From Streptomyces thermolilacinus SPC6 (GTDB lineage: Bacteria; Actinomycetota; Actinomycetes; Streptomycetales; Streptomycetaceae): a DNA stretch of 64,000 bases. Positions within the stretch are counted from its first letter, which is position 1. Every line of letters begins with the position of its first letter. Where the stretch lies: positions 6,091,001 through 6,155,000 of the forward strand of contig NZ_ASHX02000001.1 in the NCBI RefSeq assembly GCF_000478605.2. Direction: 5' to 3'. Shown in pieces: positions 42,457-50,861 of this stretch. The notes under the pieces were generated by a model. It did no database searches and was not told where the DNA came from. It was given only the letters and a program-made list of their open reading frames with translations. The position numbers and the translations under genes are program-made.

Positions 42457-42470
42457 GGGCCGACCGGCCC
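42457..42470. promoter_or_regulatory. Inverted repeat GGGCC-N4-GGCCC (copy 2)
   Basis: GGGCCGACCGGCCC lies between the divergent cNMP-domain and HTH-flavin genes and matches the arms and spacing of the repeat at 40491-40504. Confidence 0.35.
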
Positions 42471-42562
42471 CGGCCGCGCACCCACCCGGTACGACGGTGT
42501 CTTTCGAGCCTACTCACCCCCGGCCCGGACGGCTCCGCCATGCGGCCCCCGGTCGTCCCGAC

Positions 42563-42574
42563 TACCGTGATTCC
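42563..42574 (+). promoter_or_regulatory. -10 element of a probable leaderless transcript
   Basis: TACCGT (42563-42568) ends six bases before the ATG at 42575, the spacing expected when the start codon's A is the first transcribed base. No ribosome site precedes the ATG. Confidence 0.5.
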
Positions 42575-43261
42575 ATGCCCGGACCCGAGCATCACAGGGG
42601 CGACATCGGCCGCCGCGTCGCCGCCCGCCGCGAACAGCTGGGGCTGACCCGCGAGGACGTCGCCCTGCGGGCGGGTTCCGCGCCCGGCTACATCCAGTAC
42701 CTGGAGGAGCAGGCCGCCGTCCCCGGCATGGGCTTCCTGCTGCGGCTCGCCGACGCGCTGGAGACCACCGTCGGCGCCCTCAGCGGAGGCGACGCCGACC
42801 TGCCGTCCGGCGTCGGACACGCGGCGTACCACCCGGAGCTGGTCGAGCTCGGCTCCGAGGAGTGCTGGATGCTGCTGGGCACCCATGGCGTGGGCCGCGT
42901 CGCCGTCACCACCCACGAGGGCCCCGCCATCCTGCCCGTCAACTACGTCGTCGCCGAGGGCGAGGTCGCGTTCCGCACGGCGCCCGAGTCGCTCCCCGGC
43001 AAGGCCGCGGGCGGCGAGGTCGCCTTCGAGGTGGACCACATCGACGAGGCGTTCAGCCGGGGCTGGAGCGTCCTCCTCGTCGGCCCCGCCCGCGCCGTCA
43101 CCGAACCCGGCGCGGTCGGCGCGCTCGAGCAGCGGGCGTTCACGACGCCCTGGGCAGGCGGCGAACGGGACCTGTGGGTCGCGGTCGCCCCGTCCCGCGT
43201 CACCGGCCGCCGCATCCTCGTCCGCCACACGCACCGGTCCGAGGGCCCGCGCGGCACCTGA
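42575..43261 (+). CDS. XRE-type HTH fused to pyridoxamine-5'-phosphate-oxidase-like flavin domain
   Basis: A 228-residue two-domain protein. An XRE helix-turn-helix occupies about residues 8-68 (IGRRVAARREQLGLTREDVALRAG, then YIQYLEEQ). A split-barrel flavin/F420-binding domain follows (about 90-215: LGTHGVGRVAVTTHEGPAILPVNYVV, then VAFEVDHIDEAFSRGWSVLLVG). It may act as a flavin- or F420-responsive regulator. The transcript appears leaderless. The gene belongs to the stress island and precedes a Usp gene by 56 bases. Confidence 0.85.
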   Translation: MPGPEHHRGDIGRRVAARREQLGLTREDVALRAGSAPGYIQYLEEQAAVPGMGFLLRLADALETTVGALSGGDADLPSGVGHAAYHPELVELGSEECWMLLGTHGVGRVAVTTHEGPAILPVNYVVAEGEVAFRTAPESLPGKAAGGEVAFEVDHIDEAFSRGWSVLLVGPARAVTEPGAVGALEQRAFTTPWAGGERDLWVAVAPSRVTGRRILVRHTHRSEGPRGT

Positions 43262-43317
43262 CCGCCCGCCCCCGCGACCCGGCGCACGGCCCGGTCCTCG
43301 CGCCTTCAGGAGGAGCC

Positions 43318-44208
43318 ATGAACCACGACGCCACCAAGGGGCCGGTCATCGTCGGTGTGGACGGCTCCGCCCAGGCCAGGGGCGCCGCCTTGTGGGCCGC
43401 GGGCGAGGCGTACCGGCGCAGGCAGGCCCTGCACCTGGTGCACGCCACCGGTACGGAGGGCCGCTCCACCGACGACAGCGCCGAACGGGCCCGCGCCGTC
43501 GGCCACGACCTGCTCGCCGAGACGGCCGGCACGGTCTCCGGAAGGTTCCCCGACGTGACCCTCGTGCGCCGCCTCAGCCCCGGCGACCCGGTACGGGCCC
43601 TGCACGACGAGGCGGGCACCGAGGGCACCATCGTCGTGGGCCACCGCGGCCTCGGCGGCTTCGGTGAACTGCTCCTCGGCTCCGTCGGCCTGGGCGTCGC
43701 CTCCCACGCCCAGGTGCCCGTCGTCGTGGTGCGCGGCGAACGAGACCACGCCGCGACCGGGACCGTAGTCGCCTGCGTACGCGACGAGCACGACCACCCG
43801 TGGGTGCGGCACGTCGCCCGCGAGGCCCTGCTGCGCCACGCCTCCCTGCGCCTCCTCAACGTGTGGAACCCGCTCTCCCACGTCGGGACGGCGCTGACCA
43901 TGCTCGACGACATCGACGGCATCGCCCAGCGGCGGGTCCACGAGATGCACGAGCTCGCCGACGCGCTGCGCGCCGAGTTCACCAGGCTGACCGTCACCAC
44001 CGAGGTGGAGGGCGGCCGTTCCACCGCGGGCCTCCTCGTCCAGGCGTCCCGTGAGGCGGACCTCGTCGCCGTCGGCGCGCACCGCCCGCCGCTCGGCATC
44101 GGCCGGAGCGTCGGGCACACCGTCCACGCGCTGCTGCACCACGCCCACTGCCCGGTCGAGATCGTCCCCCGGCAGGTCCACGAACGGCCCGAGCCCCGCG
44201 AGCCGTGA
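43318..44208 (+). CDS. Tandem universal stress protein
   Basis: A 296-residue double-Usp protein. Domain 1 starts VIVGVDGSAQARGAALWAAGEA and ends with VVGHRGLGGFGELLLGSVGLGVASHA, a good ATP-binding G-2x-G-9x-G motif. Domain 2 ends with VGAHRPPLGIGRSVGHTVHALLHHA, weaker. ATG 43318 follows CAGGAGGAGCC. It may be co-transcribed with the HTH-flavin gene. Paralogous to the Usp at 39523-40419. Confidence 0.88.
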   Translation: MNHDATKGPVIVGVDGSAQARGAALWAAGEAYRRRQALHLVHATGTEGRSTDDSAERARAVGHDLLAETAGTVSGRFPDVTLVRRLSPGDPVRALHDEAGTEGTIVVGHRGLGGFGELLLGSVGLGVASHAQVPVVVVRGERDHAATGTVVACVRDEHDHPWVRHVAREALLRHASLRLLNVWNPLSHVGTALTMLDDIDGIAQRRVHEMHELADALRAEFTRLTVTTEVEGGRSTAGLLVQASREADLVAVGAHRPPLGIGRSVGHTVHALLHHAHCPVEIVPRQVHERPEPREP

Positions 44209-44322
44209 CTCCCCCGGAACCCGGAGCCCGGAACCCGGTCATCGGGAGGAGCACTCGGGCGCTGGGCGGGTACACGGCAGAGGGCAACGGGTACCACCAC
44301 GTCGCATCGGGAGATGATCGGC

Positions 44323-44706
44323 ATGGCAGGGAGGAACGAGGACCGCCTTCTGGCCGAGATCGAGCGGACCCTCGCGCGCGAGGACCCCGCTCTGGACGCC
44401 CGCATGTCGGCGCTCGCCCGGCAGCTCGCCGAGGGCCCGGAGAGTCCCGGTCCCGCCCCTGGCGCCGCCCCGCACGAGCGGCCCGCCCGCGACACCCCGC
44501 GCCCCGTCACCAACGGGGACGGCGACGTCGGGCGGGGGAGCGACAGGCCCAGGGACTGGCGCAAGGTCCTGGCCCTGGTGGCCGTCGTGGTCGCCGTCGT
44601 CGGGCTCGTCCTCACCGCGGTCCTCAGCCAGCCGTCCGGCTCGGGCGGCGACACGACCCCGGTCTCCCCGGCGGGCCTCTCCGCCGTGGCACCCCCACGC
44701 CCCTGA
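44323..44706 (+). CDS. DUF3040 membrane protein
   Basis: A 127-residue protein. The N-terminal helix EDRLLAEIERTLAREDPALDARM is the DUF3040 signature, followed by a Pro-rich stretch and one hydrophobic segment (VLALVAVVVAVVGLVLTAVL, about 81-100). DUF3040 usually has two helices; only one is clear here. ATG 44323 has GGGAG at good spacing whereas ATG 44314 does not. Function unknown. Confidence 0.72.
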   Translation: MAGRNEDRLLAEIERTLAREDPALDARMSALARQLAEGPESPGPAPGAAPHERPARDTPRPVTNGDGDVGRGSDRPRDWRKVLALVAVVVAVVGLVLTAVLSQPSGSGGDTTPVSPAGLSAVAPPRP

Positions 44707-44903
44707 CACCCGGCACGCCCGACACGCACGGCACTCCAGGCCCGGCGCCCGGAACGCCCCCGGACCCCCGCACCCGGGGCCGGGCGTCCCAATCCGCTGG
44801 GCGGGCGCCCGGCCGGCCCCACCCCCCGGCCACACCGCACCCCGCGCAACGGCCCCACGCTGCCGCCCCGACCCCCTGCCGCCCCGCCCCGCCGCCCCGG
44901 GCT

Positions 44904-45173
44904 CTACGACCGCGCCCCGCCGCCCGCCGTGTGGTGCTGCTCGCCGACCCCGGGCTCCGGCGGCGCGCCGTCCGGCAGCTGCGGCAGGAGCAGCAGCAGG
45001 TCCGAGAGGCCGCACACCCGTACGTGCGGCGAGAGCCCCGCCAGCAGCGCGACCGCCTCCGGCCGGGCACCCGCCGCACGCGCCGCGGCGCACAGGTCGT
45101 CCCTGCCGACCCAGCCCGAACCGAACGCCCCCCGCGTACACGCGGTGATCTCCTGCCGCGTCACCGTCGACAT
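44904..45173 (-). CDS. Small hypothetical protein, paralogue of 45515-45721
   Basis: An 89-residue protein. Its order TRQEI, a small insertion, RDDLCAAARAAGARPEAV and LLLLLPQLP parallels TRTEI, SRSDLLIAAAGARPEV and LRQVWEDLP in the divergent gene 342 bases away, so they look like diverged duplicates, related to the DUF2795 fold by pattern. The C-terminal 20 residues are a Gly/Pro tail. ATG 45173 follows GGAGGACGGCGGCC. Function unknown. Confidence 0.6.
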   Translation of the reverse strand: MSTVTRQEITACTRGAFGSGWVGRDDLCAAARAAGARPEAVALLAGLSPHVRVCGLSDLLLLLPQLPDGAPPEPGVGEQHHTAGGGARS

Positions 45174-45359
45174 GGCCGCCGTCCTCCCGCCGCGTCCCCG
45201 CCTCGAACCCCGTCACCCAGCGCGATCGTACCCTCACGCCGCGACAGCGGTCCCGGGCTCTCACATGATGCACGGGTTAACGCCCGGCGACCGGAGTCCG
45301 TCGGGTTCCGTACGGCGCGTGGAATTCGGGCAACCCGCTGCTCACGGCGCTGTCGTGAC

Positions 45360-45390
45360 TTGCCTTCGGACTCCGCGCCCGCGTTAGATT
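45360..45390 (+). promoter_or_regulatory. Candidate promoter of the small DUF2795-like gene
   Basis: TAGATT (45385-45390) is a good -10; TTGCCT (45360-45365) is 19 bases upstream. The leader would be about 117 bases. Confidence 0.4.
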
Positions 45391-45514
45391 GGTGCCGCTC
45401 GCCGACCCCCGCCGCCGTACGGCCAGGGGCGGCGCGGGAGCCGCCCCGACGCGGCCGCACCGACCTTCGCGCACCACACGCCGCCACCTTCACGCGCGCT
45501 CACACAGGAGAGCC

Positions 45515-45721
45515 ATGGCTGACGACGTCACACGCACCGAGATCGCCGACCACCTGGCAGCAGTCTTCGCCAACGGCGCGGTCAGCCGCAGCGATCTGCT
45601 GATCGCCGCCGCGGGCGCCCGTCCCGAGGTCCGCCAGGTCCTGGAGCAGCTGCCCGACCGCCGCTACACCGAACTGCGGCAGGTGTGGGAGGACCTGCCC
45701 GCCATCCCCATCGGCCTCTGA
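45515..45721 (+). CDS. DUF2795-like small protein
   Basis: A 68-residue helical protein with the pattern TRTEIADHLAAVFANGAVSR, SDLLIAAAGARPEVRQVLEQLPDRRYTELRQVWEDLP. The RSDLL helix and LPDRRYTELRQVWEDLP tail match the DUF2795 layout. ATG 45515 follows CAGGAGAGCC. It is divergent from its apparent paralogue, suggesting an inverted duplication. Function unknown. Confidence 0.72.
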   Translation: MADDVTRTEIADHLAAVFANGAVSRSDLLIAAAGARPEVRQVLEQLPDRRYTELRQVWEDLPAIPIGL

Positions 45722-45738
45722 CCGGTCCTGCCGCCACG

Positions 45739-46044
45739 CTACCCGCGGGCCCGGTGCGCGGCCTCCGCCACGTCCCGGGCCCGCGACGGCGCCAGCCGCA
45801 GCACGTACGCCGTCCCGCCGAGCACCGCCCGGACCACCCCCCGCGGCACGTACCAGGGCTCCACCACCCGCACCTCCGACAGCGGCGCGCTGTCGATCTC
45901 GCTGCCCCTGCTGTTCAGCAGCGTCAGCCGGCCCTCCGCCACCCGGACCCGGCCCGCCGTCGTCAACTGGCGCCACCCCCGCCGGATGAGCACGCCCCGC
46001 TCCTCGAACTCCCATCTGGCCACGCTGCGCCCCCAGTCACCCAC
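45739..46044 (-). CDS. Hypothetical beta-rich protein
   Basis: A 101-residue protein with a strand-rich core (GVLIRRGWRQLTTAGRVRVAEGRLTLLNSRG, read in two halves) and a C-terminal helix; the pattern is PH/GRAM-like but I cannot name a family. GTG 46044 follows AAAGG. A TATGGT hexamer at 46062-46067 on the same strand could be its -10. It converges on the DUF2795-like gene 17 bases away. Confidence 0.6.
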   Translation of the reverse strand: MGDWGRSVARWEFEERGVLIRRGWRQLTTAGRVRVAEGRLTLLNSRGSEIDSAPLSEVRVVEPWYVPRGVVRAVLGGTAYVLRLAPSRARDVAEAAHRARG

Positions 46045-46332
46045 ACGCCGGCCTTTGGGGGACCATACCCGCGCCAGGACGGCCGGAAATGCACCCTGCG
46101 CGTGATCCGCGCGGACGACGACGAGGACGCGCCCGTCGAACCGGACGAGGAGACCCGGTGCCTGGCCGCCCGTTCCCCGCTGAGGAGGCGCGCGTCCGGA
46201 GGCTCAAGGCGCGGTGACGGCGGTGACGCCCTCGGCGACGCCCCCGGGGGGAGCGGCGGCGCCCTCGGGCGGCGGTGACCGCCACGGCGACTGCTTCCGC
46301 ACTGGCGCCCGACATGGGCGACAGTGTTACAA

Positions 46333-49089
46333 ATGAGCGTGGTCAACTTTTCCGACCGGTTCCGGGGCGCCTCGGTCCGGTCGCTGGCCGAAAGGCGTCC
46401 ACGCAGCGTCGCCGGACAGGTGTTCGTCCTGCAGGTGGCGCTGGTCGTGCTGCTGGTGCTGGGGGCGCTCCTCGCCCTGCTGCTCCAGTCGCGGTACGAC
46501 GGCGACCGCGAGGCCCGCAACCGGTCCGTCGCCGTCGCGCAGACCTTCGCGCACGGGCCCGGCCTGCTGGCGGCCCTGGAGCGGCCCGACCCGGCCGAGG
46601 TGCTCCAGCCGGTCGCGGAGACGGCGCGCAAGAAGGCCGGGGTCGACTTCCTCGTCGTCATGGACGTCAACGGCATCCGCTACAGCCACCCCCAGCCGGA
46701 GCTCATCGGCCAGCGGTTCGTCGGCACCATCGTGCCGTCCCTGGCGGGCAAGGTCCACACCGAGCGCGTGGACGGGCCCCTCGGCGACGAGGTCCAGGCC
46801 GTCGTGCCCGTCACCAACCCGGACGGCCAGGTCGTCGCCCTCGTCTCCGCCGGGCTGAAGGTGCAGAACGTCACGGGCGTCGTCAACCGGCAGCTTCCCG
46901 TCATCCTCGGCACCAGCGCCGCCGGCCTCGCCGTCGCCACCGCCGGCACCGCGCTCGTCACCCGCCGACTGCGCCGCCAGACCCACGGGCTCGGCCCCGC
47001 CGAGATGACCCGGGTGTACGAACACCACGACGCCGTCCTCCACGCCGTCCGCGAGGGTGTCGTCATCGTCGGCGCCGACGGCCGCCTCGTCCTCGCCAAC
47101 GACGAGGCGGTACGGCTCCTCGGACTGCCGCCCGACGCCGAGGGGCGGCACGTCTCCGAGCTGCCCGGCCTCGACCCCCGGATGGCGGACCTGATGTGCT
47201 CCGGCCGCCTCGCCACCGACGAGGTCGTCCCGGCGGCCGGGCTGCTCCTCGCCGTCAACCAGCGCCCCACCGACCCGTACGGGGGGCACGGCGGCACCGT
47301 CGTCACCATCCGCGACACGACCGAGCTGAGGGCCCTGTCCGGCCGCGCCCAGGTCGCCCGCAAACGCCTCAACCTGCTGTACGACGCCGGTGTCGGCATC
47401 GGCACCACCCTCGACGTGGCCCGCACCGCCGAGGAGCTCGCCGACGTGGCCGTACCCCGCTTCGCCGACTTCGTCACCGTGGACCTCGCCGACCCCGTGC
47501 TGCGCGGCGAGGAGCCCAGCGGCACCAGCAGCGCCATGCGCCGCACCGCCTCCCGCGGCATCCGCGACGACCACCCGCTCTACCCCGTGGACCGCGTGAT
47601 CGACTTCGTCGCGTCCACCCCGCAGGCCCGCGGCTTCGGCTCCGGGCGCGCCGAACTCGTCACCGACCTGTCGCAGGCGCCCGGCTGGCAGGCGCAGGAC
47701 CCCGAGCGTGCCGGGGCGATCGTCGCGTACGGCATCCACTCGCTGATCACCGTGCCGCTCAAGGCGCGCGGTGTCGTCCTGGGCGTCGCCAACTTCTGGC
47801 GGTCCGAGAAGCCGGAGCCGTTCGAGGACGAGGACGTCGCCCTCGCCGAGGAGCTGGTCGCCCGGGCCGCCGTCGCCATCGACAACGCCCGCCGCTACAC
47901 GCGCGAGCACGCCATGGCCGTCACCCTCCAGCGCAGCCTGCTGCCCCGGGCCCTGCCGGAGCAGAGCGCCGTGGAGGTCGCCCACCGGTACCTGCCCGCC
48001 AAGTCCGGGGTGGGCGGCGACTGGTTCGACGTCATCCCGCTGCCCGGCAGCCGGGTCGCGCTCGTCGTCGGCGACGTCGTCGGGCACGGCCTGCACGCCG
48101 CCGCCACGATGGGCCGGCTGCGTACCGCCGTCCACAACTTCTCCACCCTGGACCTGCCGCCCGACGAGCTGCTCGGCCGCCTCGACGACCTCGTGGGCCG
48201 GGTGGACCAGGACGAGGCGGAGGCGGGCGGCAACCCCGACGGCGGCACCGGCATGACCGGCGCGACCTGCCTGTACGCCGTGTACGACCCGGTGACGCGG
48301 CACTGCGCGCTCGCCAGGGCCGGGCACCCGATGCCCGCGCTGGTCCACCCGGGCGGCGCCGTCGAGTTCCCCGACCTGCCCGCCGGACCGCCGCTCGGGC
48401 TCGGCGGCATCCCGTTCGAGACGGCCGAGCTGGAGCTGGCCGAGGGCAGTCAGCTGGTCTTCTACACGGACGGGCTGATCGAGGACCGGACCCGCGACAT
48501 CGACGTGGGCCTGGAGCTGCTGCGCACAGCCCTCGCCCACCCCGACCGCACCCCGGAGGAGAGCTGCCGCGCCGTCCTGGAGGCGCTGCTGCCCGCCCAC
48601 CCCAAGGACGACGTGGCGCTGCTGATCGCCCGCACCCGGGTCCTCGGCCCGGAGCGCGTCGCCGACTGGGACGTGCCGTTCCACCCTGAGGCCGTGTCGG
48701 GGCTGCGGACCGCCGCCGCCGAGCGGCTCGACGCGTGGGGCCTGTCCGAGATGGCGTTCACGACGGAGCTGATCCTCAGCGAGCTGATCACCAACGCGAT
48801 CCGGTACGGCTCCGCTCCCGTCCACGTCCGGCTCATCCACGACCGGGGCCTGATCTGCGAGGTGTCCGACAGCAGCAGCACCTCGCCGCACCTGCGGTAC
48901 GCGGCGAGCACCGACGAGGGCGGACGCGGGCTGTTCCTCGTCGCCCAGCTGGCCGAGCGGTGGGGCACCCGCTATACCGGCCAGGGCAAGGTCATCTGGG
49001 CGGAGCAGCCGCCCCCGGGCCCCGGCTCGTACGACTCGGGGCGCGGCGCCGAGGTGTTCCTGGACGCCCTGGACGCCGACCCTCTGTGA
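46333..49089 (+). CDS. CitA-type membrane sensor fused to SpoIIE/PP2C phosphatase and HATPase domain
   Basis: A 918-residue paralogue of the protein at 8517-11225, with the same order: transmembrane helix (about 28-50), extracytoplasmic PAS, second helix, the linker THGLGPAEMTRVYEHHDAVLHA split over PAS, GAF, PP2C with GGDWFDVIPLPGSRVALVVGDVVGHG (residues either side of the metal site), and HATPase with ELILSELITNAIRYG. It should sense an external small molecule and act on an anti-sigma antagonist. The start is uncertain: ATG 46333 and GTG 46324 both lack a ribosome site, so a leaderless mRNA is possible. Confidence 0.85.
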   Translation: MSVVNFSDRFRGASVRSLAERRPRSVAGQVFVLQVALVVLLVLGALLALLLQSRYDGDREARNRSVAVAQTFAHGPGLLAALERPDPAEVLQPVAETARKKAGVDFLVVMDVNGIRYSHPQPELIGQRFVGTIVPSLAGKVHTERVDGPLGDEVQAVVPVTNPDGQVVALVSAGLKVQNVTGVVNRQLPVILGTSAAGLAVATAGTALVTRRLRRQTHGLGPAEMTRVYEHHDAVLHAVREGVVIVGADGRLVLANDEAVRLLGLPPDAEGRHVSELPGLDPRMADLMCSGRLATDEVVPAAGLLLAVNQRPTDPYGGHGGTVVTIRDTTELRALSGRAQVARKRLNLLYDAGVGIGTTLDVARTAEELADVAVPRFADFVTVDLADPVLRGEEPSGTSSAMRRTASRGIRDDHPLYPVDRVIDFVASTPQARGFGSGRAELVTDLSQAPGWQAQDPERAGAIVAYGIHSLITVPLKARGVVLGVANFWRSEKPEPFEDEDVALAEELVARAAVAIDNARRYTREHAMAVTLQRSLLPRALPEQSAVEVAHRYLPAKSGVGGDWFDVIPLPGSRVALVVGDVVGHGLHAAATMGRLRTAVHNFSTLDLPPDELLGRLDDLVGRVDQDEAEAGGNPDGGTGMTGATCLYAVYDPVTRHCALARAGHPMPALVHPGGAVEFPDLPAGPPLGLGGIPFETAELELAEGSQLVFYTDGLIEDRTRDIDVGLELLRTALAHPDRTPEESCRAVLEALLPAHPKDDVALLIARTRVLGPERVADWDVPFHPEAVSGLRTAAAERLDAWGLSEMAFTTELILSELITNAIRYGSAPVHVRLIHDRGLICEVSDSSSTSPHLRYAASTDEGGRGLFLVAQLAERWGTRYTGQGKVIWAEQPPPGPGSYDSGRGAEVFLDALDADPL

Positions 49090-49100
49090 GCCCGGGACGC

Positions 49101-49113
49101 TAGGGTCGGCAGC
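49101..49113 (+). promoter_or_regulatory. -10 element of a probable leaderless methyltransferase transcript
   Basis: TAGGGT (49101-49106) lies seven bases before the GTG start at 49114; no Shine-Dalgarno is present between them. Confidence 0.45.
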
Positions 49114-49848
49114 GTGTTCTTCACCCCCGGCGGGCCGAGCCTGAGGGAGCTGGCCGTGCAGGCGCTCTCCTCCGTGGAGCGCGGCTACGACCTGCTCGCC
49201 CCCGCGTTCGACGCGACGCCCTTCCGCACGCCCGACACCGTTCTGGACGCCGTGGCGGACGCCCTGCGCCCCCTGGCGCCCTTCCGGGCCGGACTGGACC
49301 TGTGCTGCGGGACCGGGGCCGGTACGGGCCTCCTGCGGGAGCTGTGCCGGGAGCGGGTGACCGGGGTGGACCTCAGCGCCGGGATGCTCGCCCGGGCGCG
49401 GGCCGCCCACCCGCCCCGCGCGGGCGGCCCGGACCCGGAGTGGGTGCGCGCCGACGTACGGGAGCTGCCGTTCCGTACGGAGTTCGATCTCGTGGTGAGC
49501 TTCGGGGCGTTCGGGCACTTCCTGCCCGCCGAGCGGCCGGGCCTCTTCGCGCGCGTGCACGGGGCGCTGCGGCCGGGCGGGCTGTTCGCGTTCCCCGTGG
49601 TGGCGCCGCCGGTGGTCGGCTCGTCGGCGTACTGGACGCTGTGGGGCTTCGACACGGCGATGCGGGTGCGCAACGCGCTGTGGCGGCCGCGCTTCGTGAT
49701 GTACCACCGGACCTTCCGGCTGCCCGACGTGACCGCCGGACTGCGCCGGGCGGGCTTCGCCGTGAAGCTCGCGGCGCTGCCCGCGCTGGGCGTGCGCGAG
49801 GACGGTGCGCCCCGCTGCCGCCTGGTCATGGCACGCCGCCCCGTGTGA
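49114..49848 (+). CDS. Class I SAM-dependent methyltransferase
   Basis: A 244-residue methyltransferase. The SAM motif I is LDLCCGTGAGTG near residues 61-72, motif II VTGVDLSAGMLARAR near 82-96, and FDLVVSFGAFGHF lies at motif IV. The C-terminal substrate part is aromatic-rich (SAYWTLWGFDTAMRVRNALW onward). GTG 49114 is the only start that fits; it seems to be leaderless. It stands alone 24 bases after the phosphatase gene. Substrate unknown. Confidence 0.85.
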   Translation: MFFTPGGPSLRELAVQALSSVERGYDLLAPAFDATPFRTPDTVLDAVADALRPLAPFRAGLDLCCGTGAGTGLLRELCRERVTGVDLSAGMLARARAAHPPRAGGPDPEWVRADVRELPFRTEFDLVVSFGAFGHFLPAERPGLFARVHGALRPGGLFAFPVVAPPVVGSSAYWTLWGFDTAMRVRNALWRPRFVMYHRTFRLPDVTAGLRRAGFAVKLAALPALGVREDGAPRCRLVMARRPV

Positions 49849-49884
49849 GGCGGGGCGGCGCCGTCGGGGGATGGACCGGATGTG

Positions 49885-50076
49885 TCACGAACCCTTGCCG
49901 ACCTCCTTGTTGATCGCCGCGGGGGAGTCGTACTCCTTGTCGGGCATGGACTTCAGGGCGTCCATGACCTTCTTGCTGGCGCCGTGCTCCTCTGCCTGCC
50001 GGACGATCTCGTCCTTGGAGGCGGGGTAGCTGACGCCGCCCAGGTTCTTCTGCATCTCGATGGGGTTCACGTCCAT
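49885..50076 (-). CDS. DUF2795 protein
   Basis: A 63-residue helical protein with the DUF2795 signature: MQKNLGGVSYPASKDEIVRQAEEHGA, here read as two helices, then VMDALKSMPDKEYDSPAAINKEVGK. The family is small, abundant in actinobacteria and uncharacterised. ATG 50076 lacks an obvious ribosome site. Confidence 0.85.
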   Translation of the reverse strand: MDVNPIEMQKNLGGVSYPASKDEIVRQAEEHGASKKVMDALKSMPDKEYDSPAAINKEVGKGS

Positions 50077-50320
50077 GGCGCACGAGTACCACGCGCACGA
50101 CTTGTCACACTGCCCGGCGTTCCGCAGGGCGAATCCATCACGGTTGCATCACAATGTCGTGTGAAGGTCGGTCAGTGCGGGCATATCCCGCGCGGGGGCG
50201 ATGTCCCGGTCCGGGACGCCGCCGTTTCAGCCGGCACTTCTTCGCACCACCACCCCCAAGGGAGACGCGCGTCGCCGTTCTCCCCTCTCACCTCATGGCG
50301 TCGGAAAGGCAGGTACGCCC

Positions 50321-50530
50321 ATGCTGTTGGCGCATCCCGCTGTGCTTCGAGAGCTCGTTGCCCGGTACGAATCCCTCTGCGCCGCCGCGCAGGAGTGCGC
50401 GATCGCGCCGGATCTGCAACGCCGCCTGGACGACGTGACGTACACGCTCTGCGTGACGACCGGCACCCGGAAGCTGGAGCACGCGCTCGCGGCCGCACGG
50501 GCCAGGCTGGCCGCGACGGCGGCCGGCTGA
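50321..50530 (+). CDS. DUF5133-type small regulatory protein
   Basis: A 69-residue protein beginning MLLAHPAVLRELVARYESL and containing VTYTLCVTTGTRKLEHALAAAR, the pattern of the Streptomyces DUF5133 proteins. It has two helices and no membrane segment. I chose ATG 50321 after GGAAAGGCAGG; the upstream frame lacks similarity. Function unknown; relatives often lie near regulatory genes. Confidence 0.75.
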   Translation: MLLAHPAVLRELVARYESLCAAAQECAIAPDLQRRLDDVTYTLCVTTGTRKLEHALAAARARLAATAAG

Positions 50531-50712
50531 GCGAGAGAAGGTTCGGCGGCCCCGGCCCAGGGGTAGACCGGGGCCGCCACGGGTGCCCGCAGGGGAGAGC
50601 GGGAACACCCGGCAGCGAACACGCAGGGCGGCGCGAGGAGGGAGCGCCGCCCATCTGTGTTCGGTCAGCGGGCACCGGGCCGCGCCTTGCCGGAGCGGCG
50701 GTGCCGTGCGAG

Positions 50713-50730
50713 CAGTAAATATATATACTG
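50713..50730. promoter_or_regulatory. 18-bp AT-rich near-palindrome
   Basis: CAGTA/TACTG arms with ATAT centre; eight of nine pairs match. Lies 15 bases from the GCATGAAA palindrome. Confidence 0.4.
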
Positions 50731-50744
50731 TTGAGTAAGCAAGG

Positions 50745-50762
50745 GCATGAAAAGTTTCATGC
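50745..50762. promoter_or_regulatory. 18-bp perfect palindrome with TGAAA/TTTCA core
   Basis: GCATGAAAAGTTTCATGC is symmetric over all eight pairs around AG. TGAAA-N-TTTCA cores are typical of MurR/RpiR-family operators, and an RpiR-family gene lies 100 bases away, although the site is at the gene's 3' side. Confidence 0.45.
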
Positions 50763-50861
50763 TCGCCGGTGGCCGAAAAAAATCGGCGCCGCCCCGCCGT
50801 GCCGGGCCGCCGAAACCATCCACCGCGACGCCGGGCGAACCGCCCGCGCCGACCTGCGGCA

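Larger units (their letters stand above)
50531..50861. other. 331-bp AT-rich convergent intergenic region with two palindromes
   Basis: No gene is evident. The region holds CAGTAAATATATATACTG (50713-50730, one mismatch), GCATGAAA-AG-TTTCATGC (50745-50762, perfect) and a small A-loop hairpin GCCGA-A6-TCGGC (50772-50787). The TATATATA stretch is exceptionally AT-rich for this genome. The hairpins may terminate the rpiR-family transcript, or the palindromes may be protein sites. Confidence 0.6.

Noticed and set aside
46327..49707. 1126-codon open frame on the minus strand
   Set aside because: Exact antisense of the SpoIIE phosphatase gene; the translation is His/Gly/Val/Arg-rich and family-less, whereas the plus strand gives intact domains.
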